From Pseudobdellovibrionaceae bacterium (lineage in GTDB: Bacteria > Bdellovibrionota > Bdellovibrionia > Bdellovibrionales > UBA1609), in NCBI GenBank assembly GCA_020635055.1, contig JACKAN010000001.1, positions 1 through 64,000 of the forward strand: a stretch of 64,000 nt of DNA. Reading direction: 5' to 3'. The number at the start of each line of letters is the position of its first letter. The first letter of the stretch is position 1. The position numbers were made by a program, and so were the translations under genes. Shown piece after piece: positions 1 to 9,032 of the stretch. The notes under the pieces are model-generated. The model worked only from the letters and a program-made list of their open reading frames with translations. It made no database searches and was not told the origin of the DNA.

Positions 1-2
1 AC

Positions 3-236
3 AACATCATTAATTTTTTTAGAAATGAGATTCTCCCAGAAAAAGAATCTAGCGATACACTTAAAACAATTCGTTATAAATATTTAGTAATTCCGGCACA
101 ACTTGGCAACGATGGTCGAAGGATGGTTTTACGTCTTGGAATTAGATCAAAAAAGCTCAAAGAAAAAATAAAATGGATTATCAATAAGATTGATGATTAT
201 TTTCAAAAAACGTCCAAATGCACTGCATTTGAATAA
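3..236 (+). CDS. DDE transposase, C-terminal end only (IS4/IS1380-like)
   Basis: An open frame enters from the left edge and stops at 234-236. The 77 visible residues are basic and hydrophobic; the stretch reading roughly YKYLVIPAQLGNDGRRMVLR followed by an amphipathic KEKIKWIINKIDDYF tail resembles the last strand and helix of DDE transposases of the IS4/IS1380 kind. This is recognition of a style of C-terminus, not of a specific element. The catalytic residues lie outside the window, so it cannot be said whether the gene is intact. It marks the right end of an insertion sequence next to the methyltransferase gene. Confidence 0.5.
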   Translation, partial: NIINFFRNEILPEKESSDTLKTIRYKYLVIPAQLGNDGRRMVLRLGIRSKKLKEKIKWIINKIDDYFQKTSKCTAFE

Positions 237-483
237 AGAAATAGTGCTAAATCAGAAAAACAGGGAATTGAAATAAGAAATTCTTTGAAATACCTGTGGC
301 TACTGGTTTTTACAGTATCAAATCGCCAAGATTACTATGAATAGTGGCTTAGAGAGCTAAGCTAAACGAACTGCATTATCTGGGATAAATTTAACCGTGA
401 ACCTTTTTGTTTGCCGAAGTTCACCGAAGCCTTTGTGGTCTGTAGGACTATGAAGGGAGAGATTTGTTTTTTAATATTTAGTT
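237..483. other. Non-coding right flank of the transposase and leader of the methyltransferase gene
   Basis: No convincing reading frame. It contains a small perfect hairpin at 347-362 (GCTTAG, loop AGAG, CTAAGC) without a T run, which could be part of the insertion-sequence end. A purine-rich GAAGGGAGAG lies about 20 bases before the next start codon, too far to be an ideal ribosome site. Confidence 0.4.
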
Positions 484-1338
484 ATGCCAAAGTTAAGTAC
501 ATTTCCAATTATATTAAGAGAGTTATTTTCCACAGATTACTTCATTCGAGAACCTGAACCAGACCTAATTATGGACGAGCAAGAACAGGTGGAAGCTTTT
601 GCTCAGGCCGGTAAAGTGGGTGCCTTAACAGGTGTTTATGCCTATCATGTTGAGAAGGCAACTCCCACTCTTCAGGGGGCGAAAACTGTGATCGACTTGG
701 GTTGTGGATCTGGTACATTTTTAATAAAAATGGCGAGACTGAACCCTGATATACATTTTATAGGTTTAGATCTATCGGAACCCATGTTGGAAAAAACTGA
801 AGAAGCTATTCGCCTTCGCGCTTTAAAAAACGTTGAGTTAAGACTAGGAGATTTTACTGATCTCTCGGCCTTTGCAGATAAGTCTGTTGACGGAATTATG
901 AGTTTGCAAGCACTTCATCATTTACCCAAATATGAAAACTTAGAAAAACTTTATACTGAAATAGGTAGAGTTCTAGCCCCTGAGGGTGCTGTTTATCTTC
1001 AGGATTTAATTCGACTTAAAAGTAAAATTTCTGCTCTGCATTTTGCTTACTACGACGAAGAAACTCCTCACATTACCAAACTTGATGGTGAACGTTCCAT
1101 GAGAGCGGCCTTTCTGTATAGCGAGTTGCAGGAATTGGCTGAAAGATATTTACCAGAAACTGTCCAAAGCTATAAGACAGCAGGAGTGGGCTTGTATTTC
1201 GTGCAAAAAACTCCGGATAGAGAAGTGAATCCAGAAACTCAAAAAAGACTACAGAGTTTACTTGGTAACATGACTAAAGATACCAGAAAAGTTTACAATG
1301 ACCTTCGACTCTTTCATCGTTTAGGTGGACTTAAGTAA
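484..1338 (+). CDS. Class I SAM-dependent methyltransferase
   Basis: A 284-residue protein with a Rossmann-type methyltransferase core. Motif I is VIDLGCGSGTF at residues 69-79, the acidic end of strand beta2 is in FIGLDLSEPM, and motif IV-like text reads SVDGIMSLQALHHLP, as in UbiE/Methyltransf_25-type enzymes. The family transfers a methyl group from S-adenosylmethionine. The substrate is not evident: about 65 residues precede the core and about 100 follow it, and neither part is recognised. It is a single gene in its orientation, after an insertion-sequence end and before a secreted unknown, so context gives no pathway. Confidence 0.85.
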   Translation: MPKLSTFPIILRELFSTDYFIREPEPDLIMDEQEQVEAFAQAGKVGALTGVYAYHVEKATPTLQGAKTVIDLGCGSGTFLIKMARLNPDIHFIGLDLSEPMLEKTEEAIRLRALKNVELRLGDFTDLSAFADKSVDGIMSLQALHHLPKYENLEKLYTEIGRVLAPEGAVYLQDLIRLKSKISALHFAYYDEETPHITKLDGERSMRAAFLYSELQELAERYLPETVQSYKTAGVGLYFVQKTPDREVNPETQKRLQSLLGNMTKDTRKVYNDLRLFHRLGGLK

Positions 1339-1446
1339 ACATCACTTGCGCATGTAAACAGAGCACTATAGGTAAAATCATAACAAGCGAACTTTTTGTT
1401 TATAAACTTAAAGTTAATGGTTTTAATTATAGGAGCATTTAAATAT

Positions 1447-2502
1447 ATGTACGTTAAAAAGGGACTTGCTTGCTTTTTGCTATTATTATTATTGTTTTTA
1501 TCAAATATATTAAATTTGGATATTGCTGCGGCATCGTTGCGACCCACTTGGGGAGGGGCTCTTTATGCTTATGAGTCCACCCTTGAGCAACAAGTGGATT
1601 ATGTAATTGAGGTTTTGCCAAATATTTTAAAGGGATGGGGTCTAGAATTAATTAATGAAAGCATCATAATTGACAGTAAACAAAATCAGCAGAGTTTTAG
1701 TTTACAAAACAACTATCCTGCACACACACTTCGTCGTTTATATTTTATAGTAAAAAATCCTGAAGGGAAAAAGTATTTGGGAAGTCTTTATTTGGTTGAG
1801 CAGTTAGACACCTATCAGAATAGAGGTCGTACAGACAGAAATGGGAAGAATGAAAATGGTGAAAGAAACAATAATGGTGAAGGAAACAATAATCTTCAAG
1901 AGCGAAAATATGAAAATTTGGGAGTGAACTCAATAAAAGAAGTATTAAAATTTAATCACAGTCTTCGGTTGCGACATGAACTTAGGAAAGGAAATAAAAT
2001 ATTTTTGGCTTTGTCGGAAAGTCCTGAACCAGAAAATTTTATATTTGAGATTTCCTTATCTGGCTTAAACTTAAGAAACCCAGAAACCTCACACTTAAAA
2101 CTAACTAGTTCCTTTAATAAAATTCGATATGTTAAAAGCCAATTAGAAAATTATTTTAAAGCTCATCATTATTTTTTAGTTCCACAATCAGTAAATGTAG
2201 ATTTTTATACTGACTATGGTTTTATCTATAATTTTAAAGATCGTTATGGACAGATGCTTACACTTTTGGTGGAAGATTCTTTGGGAAGAAGAAAAAATGT
2301 TCTGTTAACTCTTTGGGAGAATCATCTTGGCCATAAAACAAAATTAGAAAAATCAGAATGCAATTCGACTTTGCAAGGCTCTATAGCCGCCCTAGGGGAG
2401 GGCTTGCCAGTACAGTTGGTTTTAGCTAAGGGTTATAGCAGTGAAGATTTGCGAAATGAATTAGATATGTCGATCATTCTACAACAAGGCCTTGTTCATT
2501 AA
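1447..2502 (+). CDS. Secreted protein of unknown function
   Basis: The frame is open from 1396, but the ATG at 1447 has AGGAG 11 bases upstream and begins directly with a signal peptide (MYVKKG, then a long Leu-rich core, cut near AAA), so this start is preferred (351 residues). The mature part has an Asn/Gly/Arg-rich low-complexity insert around residues 122-155 and otherwise mixed alpha/beta composition. No family is recognised. Its last 29 bases overlap, tail to tail, the end of the minus-strand gene that follows, so the two transcripts would be antisense at their 3' ends. Confidence 0.7.
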   Translation: MYVKKGLACFLLLLLLFLSNILNLDIAAASLRPTWGGALYAYESTLEQQVDYVIEVLPNILKGWGLELINESIIIDSKQNQQSFSLQNNYPAHTLRRLYFIVKNPEGKKYLGSLYLVEQLDTYQNRGRTDRNGKNENGERNNNGEGNNNLQERKYENLGVNSIKEVLKFNHSLRLRHELRKGNKIFLALSESPEPENFIFEISLSGLNLRNPETSHLKLTSSFNKIRYVKSQLENYFKAHHYFLVPQSVNVDFYTDYGFIYNFKDRYGQMLTLLVEDSLGRRKNVLLTLWENHLGHKTKLEKSECNSTLQGSIAALGEGLPVQLVLAKGYSSEDLRNELDMSIILQQGLVH

Positions 2503-4006
2503 AATATACACTTTGACCTTCTAGATACATTTTTGAATTTAGATGTGAATTCTGATTTATAGTTTTTAATATCGTATCTTTAGCCAAAACAGTTTGTTGT
2601 AAAGAGCCACTAGAGTAAAATTTTGTCCAGTTTTTACCATGGACAGTCTTGTTCTGTACGGAAAAGCTTAGAGGATCTACCAGATCTAAAAATTGTGGCA
2701 TTTCATTTTTATAGAAGCTAACGTTCTGTCGGAGTCTAAGGCTAAGATGTGGTTTTAACCAAAGCCCTGATTCTATTTTAGCTCTTTTTAAATTAGCATT
2801 ATCATAAAATTCTAAATGACCATTAAGTAATAATTGAAACTCTCCAAATATGTATTCGCTTGGCTCTTCAAGTACAGCCAGTGCCAACAGGCCATTATTA
2901 TGAAGTTTTACAATTTGTGGAGCAAGGATTAATATTAGATTTTTTTGCTGCCAGGGATGGCTATTAGCTAAGAAAAATGCAGTGACATTTCCTTGTTCGT
3001 CAAACTCTACGCGATCTCTGAGCGGGAAAGATTGATGGGATCTGGAATCTCTATAAACAGAGCCCTCTATGACTGTGGCAGAATGTAAGTGAGTGGAATC
3101 ATAGAAGTCAAAATCTTGTTTGTTTAAATCAATTTGTACACCCTGAATACTTAGATGGTTGAATTCGAGAACGACTAATAACTCTACAAATTCTTTTAAA
3201 GTGATAGTTTCAAGAGAGGGAGAAGCCATTAGGGAGGCCAAAATACGGGCATTAACGGAATGAGTGTGTTTTAATTGCAAAGCCTCTCTGTAAACCACTT
3301 CATGTAAAATCAAACCTGCTTTTTGTGTATTGCTTAATAAAGACCATAAGCTGTTGTCTATAGTGTATCGTTTTTGTCCGGGGAGTAAAATTGTGGCCTG
3401 ATTAACGATCTGTTGAACATTACAGCCTTTGGGTAATATAGAGTGATCGGAATCAGGAATGTCAATAAGGTCGAGGTCCTCACGAAATTGAGCCTCAGCA
3501 AAAAAACTATCGGCCCATTCATGATAAAGCTTTGCCCGATCTGGAGAGAGTCTTTTTAATCGTTGGAAGGCGATTTCTAATTTATCTTGAATATTTAATT
3601 CTTCGGGACCGAGATCTATGATTTGATTGCGATAATTTATAGCTTCAAAATGATCTAACAATTCGATGCGAACAATTTTATCTGATGAGTCTTTACAGAC
3701 TATGACATCTCCACCATTGCCAACGATACGCACACCAGCCTGTGCTTGAGAGGAGATAGTTAAATTTGTAATACAGATGAAAAAAACTAGTAAAGTTAGG
3801 TGGCAAGTGAGTTTAATGAGGGCGAGGTAATTTTTGTTTGGGAAATTATTATTTTTTTTATACCAATTTGAAGAAAAAAATAAATTATAAAAACATCTTT
3901 TTTTGCGTTCAGAACTAAGATCTGAAGATGGCTTTGATGATGTAGCTGATGATTTATTTAGAAATCTGATTGCTAATAAAAAAATATTTAAAAATTTAAG
4001 TTTCAT
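2474..4006 (-). CDS. Exported protein of unknown function, partner of a TIGR02147 regulator
   Basis: 510 residues. A membrane-spanning or signal segment lies near residues 65-90 (rich in L, V, F, I and ending SSQAQAG) after an unusually long, basic, Ser/Lys/Asn-rich N-terminus. The mature part starts VRIVGNGGDVIVCKD, which resembles a motif I associate with secreted proteins encoded next to TIGR02147 genes in Bdellovibrio-like genomes. A second half rich in beta structure (residues 280-510) is unknown. Its ATG overlaps the stop of the regulator gene by 4 bases (ATGA), so translation is coupled. A shorter protein starting closer to the hydrophobic segment is possible. Confidence 0.65.
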   Translation of the reverse strand: MKLKFLNIFLLAIRFLNKSSATSSKPSSDLSSERKKRCFYNLFFSSNWYKKNNNFPNKNYLALIKLTCHLTLLVFFICITNLTISSQAQAGVRIVGNGGDVIVCKDSSDKIVRIELLDHFEAINYRNQIIDLGPEELNIQDKLEIAFQRLKRLSPDRAKLYHEWADSFFAEAQFREDLDLIDIPDSDHSILPKGCNVQQIVNQATILLPGQKRYTIDNSLWSLLSNTQKAGLILHEVVYREALQLKHTHSVNARILASLMASPSLETITLKEFVELLVVLEFNHLSIQGVQIDLNKQDFDFYDSTHLHSATVIEGSVYRDSRSHQSFPLRDRVEFDEQGNVTAFFLANSHPWQQKNLILILAPQIVKLHNNGLLALAVLEEPSEYIFGEFQLLLNGHLEFYDNANLKRAKIESGLWLKPHLSLRLRQNVSFYKNEMPQFLDLVDPLSFSVQNKTVHGKNWTKFYSSGSLQQTVLAKDTILKTINQNSHLNSKMYLEGQSVYFNEQGLVVE

Positions 4007-4800
4007 GGATTTTCCTCTTTAGACAATGAAAAGAGTTGTAGTGAAAGATTGTATACAGCGTCTTTATCGCTTGTTTGATGAAAGCGTTGGCCAAAATTTC
4101 TTAAAAAATCTTCTATCATTTTTTTTGCCTCAGGAAGGTCTTTTGTAGATAAGGATAAAGTGGCCGCTTGGAACTCTCTACGATTAAAACTTTGCTGTTC
4201 CAAGGCCAATTTAGCTTTAGTTAAAATGTCTTGATGATAATGGCGAATCGCTTTTGAGGGAACATGATTACCCACCAAAGAAAAGTCTTCGGTACTTTTC
4301 CAAACATGGCCCAGTCTTTTTAATAACCCTAAACGTTCCAGTCGGTCGAGGGCACTGGTCGCTTGATCGAAGGTGAGTTTTAATTGATTGGCGATCCATT
4401 CGATTTTGGGTTGAAAATTTTTATGTTCAAGAAGTTCTAGTATTGCAAAATGGTACCACTCAGAAATGAGCGCGAATCGATCAGGTGCCATTTTTTTAAA
4501 CAATAATTTATCTTTTATTTGCTGTAATTTTCTTTTAGCTTGTTCGCGAGTTTTTTGACTTCGAGCATGTTCACTTTCGACGAGTGTGCAAAACAATGCC
4601 GTTTTTGCCTCATTCAAACGTAAACGTAGAGCTACAGCTTCGGCCTTGTGGCGAGATATACCATGTCTTCCTTTTAAAATGTCGTGCAATTGTGAGGGGG
4701 AAAGTCCAATTTGCTTAGAAAAAGCTCCCCAGGTGTATTTGGGATTGGCAAGGTTGCGCTTTTCAAATTCTTTATTGAGAATTTCTCTGTATGAATCCAC
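4003..4800 (-). CDS. TIGR02147 family putative transcriptional regulator
   Basis: 265 residues. The N-terminus (YREILNKEFEKRNLANPKYT, then WGAFSKQIGLSPSQLHDILKG) and the middle part with FALISEWYHFAILELLEHKNF match the TIGR02147/DUF4423 family, which is known mainly from Fibrobacter and Bdellovibrio. Residues 25-60 look like a helix-turn-helix DNA-binding region, and residues 150-180 (QLKLTFDQATSALDRLERLGLL) like a second, winged-helix-like segment. The gene sits between an MFS exporter, 33 bases upstream, and a secreted protein overlapping by 4 bases downstream, all on the minus strand, so a three-gene operon is likely. The signal it senses is unknown. Confidence 0.85.
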   Translation of the reverse strand: MDSYREILNKEFEKRNLANPKYTWGAFSKQIGLSPSQLHDILKGRHGISRHKAEAVALRLRLNEAKTALFCTLVESEHARSQKTREQAKRKLQQIKDKLLFKKMAPDRFALISEWYHFAILELLEHKNFQPKIEWIANQLKLTFDQATSALDRLERLGLLKRLGHVWKSTEDFSLVGNHVPSKAIRHYHQDILTKAKLALEQQSFNRREFQAATLSLSTKDLPEAKKMIEDFLRNFGQRFHQTSDKDAVYNLSLQLFSLSKEENP

Positions 4801-4833
4801 AGTTTAGCCCCTTTTCTGAAAAATATTGTCATA

Positions 4834-6045
4834 TTACTTTTGTCTTTGCAATAAAGCTAATAGCGCAGAAGCAAAACCAAAAACAATTGCAGAAATATAA
4901 ATGGTGAATTCATATCCCCACTTATCGGCAAAAACACCAATGGGAAAACTCATTAAGGGGCCAATGCTCATAAAGGACATACCAATAATAGCCCCCATTC
5001 TACCGCGATATTCTTCTTTCACCTCAAGTTGGAGTGATACAGTTAATGAAGCAAAACAAAGGTAAGTAAAAAAGCCGATAATCGTCATTGCAGCCACAGC
5101 TGAGTTTAAAGATTCCAATTGGGGCACAAGGCAAAGCAAGCCAACAACTAGGGGTACGGATAACTTAAGTGCATTGGTGGGTTTTTTAGGTTTGATGGCT
5201 GCAAACATCAATGAGCCCAACATGGCTCCGGCTGCAGGAAAGGCGAAGACGTAGCCGAACTGATCTGCACTAAGATTGTATTTTAATTTTATATATGTTC
5301 TAAAAATCACAATAAGAATGGGGAAAATAAAAATAATTGTACATAATAATTGTAAGATGAAAAATCTTAAGCTTTTGTTTTCCATTAAATAACAGAGCCC
5401 ATCCCATATGGCTGCCCAGCTGGTTTGTTTATTTTTGACAACTCTGTGAACATCGCGAAGTGAGAGAGTTTTAAGAACAAAAATCAATCCCAAAAAACTC
5501 AGGCCATCAAATAAAAACACCAAAGAGGGCCCGTGCCAAGCCATGAGCAAACCCGCTACGATAGGACCAATCATGCGTGCTGTATGAAAATTTGTAGAGT
5601 TAATAGCTATGGCCTGTTGAAAATCTTCTAAGGGGACTAGACGCACAGTGAGTGTTTGATAGGCCGGAGAATCGAAGGAAATAATGACGCCTTCTATAAT
5701 GGCAAACACTAAAAGTTGCCAAAGTTGGATATTAGAAAACTCAGTAATAAATGCCAGGGCTAGGGACATCACAGCAAGAATGCATTTTGTGATCATCATG
5801 AGTTTTCGATTGTCGATTCGATCAACAAGTACACCTCCCTGCATCATTAAAAGTAAACTAGGAATGGCCCCCGCTAACATTAACGAGCCCAAAGCCCCTG
5901 CTTGGCCCATCATTTCAATTACAATATAGGCTCGCGCGAGATCGTGTGACCAAGAACCAATAAGAGAAAGAGCTTGAACAAAAAAGAAATTGCGAAAGGC
6001 TTTATGTTGGAAGGGGGTTAAACGGCTTTTAAGCAGTTGAATCAT
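4834..6045 (-). CDS. MFS transporter (EntS/MFS_3-like exporter)
   Basis: 403 residues and about 12 hydrophobic segments. The N-terminal FRNFFFVQALSLIGSWSHDLA and the loop GGVLVDRIDNRKLMM after TM2 are typical of the MFS_3 (PF05977)/enterobactin-exporter group. These are inner-membrane proton-driven exporters; the substrate cannot be read from the sequence. The gene heads the probable operon with the TIGR02147 regulator and is divergent from the aldolase gene, with 50 bases between the start codons, which must hold promoters for both directions. Confidence 0.85.
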   Translation of the reverse strand: MIQLLKSRLTPFQHKAFRNFFFVQALSLIGSWSHDLARAYIVIEMMGQAGALGSLMLAGAIPSLLLMMQGGVLVDRIDNRKLMMITKCILAVMSLALAFITEFSNIQLWQLLVFAIIEGVIISFDSPAYQTLTVRLVPLEDFQQAIAINSTNFHTARMIGPIVAGLLMAWHGPSLVFLFDGLSFLGLIFVLKTLSLRDVHRVVKNKQTSWAAIWDGLCYLMENKSLRFFILQLLCTIIFIFPILIVIFRTYIKLKYNLSADQFGYVFAFPAAGAMLGSLMFAAIKPKKPTNALKLSVPLVVGLLCLVPQLESLNSAVAAMTIIGFFTYLCFASLTVSLQLEVKEEYRGRMGAIIGMSFMSIGPLMSFPIGVFADKWGYEFTIYISAIVFGFASALLALLQRQK

Positions 6046-6095
6046 AAAACTAATCTATGATAGATATGTCTCTCATTATACAAAGAGGTTTAAAT

Positions 6096-7019
6096 ATGAC
6101 ACCAAGAGTTAGAGAAATATTAAATTGGTATGGAGCGGACAATCCTGGAGTCCTTTCCAATCTTGCCAGAATATTAAACACAGGACGACTCGCTGGAAAA
6201 GGAAAGATGGTGATTCTTCCCGTGGATCAGGGTTTTGAACATGGACCCGCACGAAGCTTTTCTATGAATCCTGATTCCTATGATCCATTTTATCATTTTG
6301 AATTGGCCATAGAGTCGGGTTGCAATGCCTATGCTGCTCCATTGGGTTTTATCGAAGCCGGAGCCAGAGATTTTGCAGGAGAAATTCCTTTAATTTTAAA
6401 AATTAATAATTCCGATACACTATATACGGATAAAGAGGGGCCTATCTCTGCAGTGACTTCCTATGTGGATGATGCACTAAGGCTCGGATGTTGCGCCATT
6501 GGCTTTACAATTTATCCCGGATCTGATGAGCGAAAAGAAATGTATGAAGAAATTGCCGAAGCTTCTAAAGCAGCAAAATCAGCAGGTCTTCCCACCGTGC
6601 TTTGGGCTTATCCCCGAGGAAAATATTTATCTAAAGAAGGAGAGACAGCAGTAGATGTTGTAGCCTATGCGACCCAAATTTCAGCGCAGTTGGGGGCTCA
6701 TATTATTAAAGTAAAACCTCCAACAGCTCATATAGAAATTCCAGAGGCCAAGAAGGCTTTTGATTTGGCACAAATCCGTGTAGAAAGTCTGGCAGATCGA
6801 ACTCGACATGTTGTTGAATCTGCTTTTAATGGACGTCGCATTGTTATTTTTAGTGGTGGCGAAGCCAAGAGTACGGATAAGCTATTGGAAGAAGTTAAGC
6901 AAATGGCCCAGGGAGGTTCTTTTGGTAGTATTATGGGAAGAAATGCTTTCCAAAGACCCAAGAAAGAAGCCATACAACTCTTACATGATGTAATGGATAT
7001 TTTTGCTGGAGTGGATTGA
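6096..7019 (+). CDS. fbaB: Class I fructose-bisphosphate aldolase, DhnA/FbaB type
   Basis: The DhnA-type aldolase of glycolysis/gluconeogenesis: it interconverts fructose 1,6-bisphosphate with glyceraldehyde 3-phosphate and dihydroxyacetone phosphate through a Schiff-base lysine. Diagnostic text is KMVILPVDQGFEHGP near residue 38 of the chosen start; the lysine of HIIKVKPP is the likely Schiff base, and FSGGEAK forms the phosphate-binding loop. The frame is open from an ATG at 6057, but the ATG at 6096 has AAGAGG 7 bases upstream and gives the usual N-terminus (MTPRVREIL), so the protein is 307 residues. The following gene overlaps its 3' end. Confidence 0.9.
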   Translation: MTPRVREILNWYGADNPGVLSNLARILNTGRLAGKGKMVILPVDQGFEHGPARSFSMNPDSYDPFYHFELAIESGCNAYAAPLGFIEAGARDFAGEIPLILKINNSDTLYTDKEGPISAVTSYVDDALRLGCCAIGFTIYPGSDERKEMYEEIAEASKAAKSAGLPTVLWAYPRGKYLSKEGETAVDVVAYATQISAQLGAHIIKVKPPTAHIEIPEAKKAFDLAQIRVESLADRTRHVVESAFNGRRIVIFSGGEAKSTDKLLEEVKQMAQGGSFGSIMGRNAFQRPKKEAIQLLHDVMDIFAGVD

Positions 7020-7956
7020 ACATTTGAAATTAAATAGCCGGAATTTTAAATCTATTTGTTTTTTAATTCTGCAAAGAAAATTCAATTCTATAATTTCTGT
7101 TTCTTGTTTTATTTTCTTTGTGGGTTGTGCACTTCAACCCACAAAGGTTTACGAGTCTCAACAAGTGGATGTCGAAGGATTGATAGAGGCTTCACAAAAA
7201 CCATTGGTGCTTAACGATCAAAGCATAGTCATTGATGCTCGCAATCCTTTTGATTACAATTTATCACACATACCCCAAGCCATATCTATACAGTGGCACG
7301 AATTCAGTCGCCCCGGAAAACATCGTGGATATTTAAGTGATGATTTATTTAAGGAAGCTCGAAGGTTAGCATTAAAAGGCATATCGCCAGAGACACCGAT
7401 AATAGTGTTAGGCAATGGTCCCAAAGGTTCTGGAGAAGAGGGGCGTTTGGCTTGGACATTACTGTATTTAGGTTTTAAAAATGTACAGTTTTCTGCTATG
7501 AACCATTTTAAAATATTGCCAATGACGAATAAGGAAAATGCTCCAAGACCAAATGTTCCCGTTTGGAAACCCCATTTCATAACTTCACTGTTAGCCAATG
7601 TAGATGAAGTGAAAAAAGTAGTGAGCCAGCCACAAAGTTTAAAAGAGAGAGTTTTTTTAATTGATGTAAGAAGTGAAAAAGAATATTTCCGCCGACAAGC
7701 AGATTTAGATTATGAATATCCGGACATCAATGCCATACATATTCCATGGACCCAGTTTATCAATAAGCAAGGTCGTCCCGATTTTAAAATAATTGAAAGT
7801 TTAAAGGATCTAGGTGTTTTAAGACACAGCCGAATGATAATCATTAGCAATCAAGGTTTGCGTTCAGGTGCAGTGACAGCCGCTTTAACTTCTATGGGTT
7901 ATACAAATGTTGGTAATTTTACTGGTGGCTATCAGCAGCTTTTTCCTAAAGAATAA
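7003..7956 (+). CDS. Tandem rhodanese-like lipoprotein, probably catalytically inactive
   Basis: Two rhodanese-homology domains follow a hydrophobic export segment that ends FFVGCA, a plausible lipobox. Domain 1 contains IDARNPFDYNLSHIPQAI and domain 2 IDVRSEKEYFRRQ, both CH2A-like rhodanese signatures. The active-site loop of domain 2 reads SNQGLRSG, with Ser where the catalytic Cys of CxxGxRS should be, and domain 1 has NGPKGSGEEGR without Cys. Sulfur transfer is therefore unlikely; a binding role in the periplasm is the inference. The start is uncertain: the longest frame begins with TTG inside the aldolase gene, and TTG at 7024 is an alternative. Confidence 0.7.
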   Translation: MLEWIEHLKLNSRNFKSICFLILQRKFNSIISVSCFIFFVGCALQPTKVYESQQVDVEGLIEASQKPLVLNDQSIVIDARNPFDYNLSHIPQAISIQWHEFSRPGKHRGYLSDDLFKEARRLALKGISPETPIIVLGNGPKGSGEEGRLAWTLLYLGFKNVQFSAMNHFKILPMTNKENAPRPNVPVWKPHFITSLLANVDEVKKVVSQPQSLKERVFLIDVRSEKEYFRRQADLDYEYPDINAIHIPWTQFINKQGRPDFKIIESLKDLGVLRHSRMIIISNQGLRSGAVTAALTSMGYTNVGNFTGGYQQLFPKE

Positions 7957-7981
7957 ATGAGTTTATTTTAAATATTTATAC

Positions 7982-8965
7982 TTAAGAAGCCGCTTTTAAT
8001 TTAAACAAAATAGAATACATAGCTTCAAGAACGTCTCTGTCGTAACGGGCCCTGAGTTTTTCTTTTATAAAATTTAAAGCATCATGGGGGAGCATGGGTT
8101 CGTTGTAGGATCTTTTGGTGGTTAAAGCATCAAAAGTATCTGTTAAAGCAACTATGCGAGCCATGGGGTGGATTTCATCTCCAGCTAAACTTTGTGGATA
8201 ACCATTTCCTAAGAAACTTTCGTGGTGTTCAAAACAACAGGCGCGAATATTGTTGGAAATAAATGTATCATCAAACTGATTAAGAATTAACAAACCGTAC
8301 TCGGGATGCTTCTTCATTTGACTCCATTCTAAATCAGTCAATGGACCATCTTTAGTAATAATATCGATATTGACATGTCTCTTGCCGATGTCGTGAAAAA
8401 GTGCCCCTTCACCCAATTCTTTAAGTTCTGGACCAGTATAACCTAGGACCGAACCCAATCCTAATGAGTAAATACTCACATCTAAAGAGTGGTTAAAAGT
8501 ATAAAAATCGTGTTTGGATAAACCTAAGAGTTCAGCCATGGCTGAAGGTTCATCATCCATAAAATTAATAAAATTTGTGATAACTTCTTTTGAATTGCTG
8601 AGTGCTTGTCCGATATCAGGACTTTCAAAAAGATCTTGGACAATGGCTAAAGAACTTTCGCGTAAGATCACCGCTTTTTCCGACGGATTAAGTTGTTCTG
8701 AGCGCAAGCGATCTTGAATGTAGTTTCGATAGAGTTCGCGATTTTCCGTTTTAATATAAAAGGAATCTGGGGCTTTATCTTCGAATTTTCTTAACTTTTC
8801 GGCAGTTAAAGAATCTCCGGATCGTAAATAATGTACTTTATGATCGCCAATTTCTATGAAAATATCAAAGGGAACGGGTTCGGAGGGATGCAGAGAATTG
8901 ATGCGTATAACCACATAATCTTGCTCAGGAAAGTGTTGCTGTTTTTTCTCATCTGCCATAAACAT
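7982..8965 (-). CDS. HD-GYP domain protein, putative c-di-GMP phosphodiesterase
   Basis: The C-terminal half is an HD-GYP domain: HDIGK, then HHESFLGNGYP, and DTFDALTTKRSYNEP. The GYP motif is complete (NGYP) and the metal-binding HD pair is present, so cyclic-di-GMP hydrolysis is expected for the family. The N-terminal part (about residues 1-150) lacks a receiver domain; it has a beta-rich segment and a helical linker. The frame runs open to 9130 but would overlap recG by almost 100 bases; the ATG at 8965, or the one at 8959, is preferred. It is divergent from recG, so the 60-80 bases between them carry both promoters. Confidence 0.85.
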   Translation of the reverse strand: MFMADEKKQQHFPEQDYVVIRINSLHPSEPVPFDIFIEIGDHKVHYLRSGDSLTAEKLRKFEDKAPDSFYIKTENRELYRNYIQDRLRSEQLNPSEKAVILRESSLAIVQDLFESPDIGQALSNSKEVITNFINFMDDEPSAMAELLGLSKHDFYTFNHSLDVSIYSLGLGSVLGYTGPELKELGEGALFHDIGKRHVNIDIITKDGPLTDLEWSQMKKHPEYGLLILNQFDDTFISNNIRACCFEHHESFLGNGYPQSLAGDEIHPMARIVALTDTFDALTTKRSYNEPMLPHDALNFIKEKLRARYDRDVLEAMYSILFKLKAAS

Positions 8966-9032
8966 TATTTTGTCATACTTTTTTAGGCCGAGCCAAGTGG
9001 ATTCACCTAAGTAGAGGACAATTGGTCCTTTT

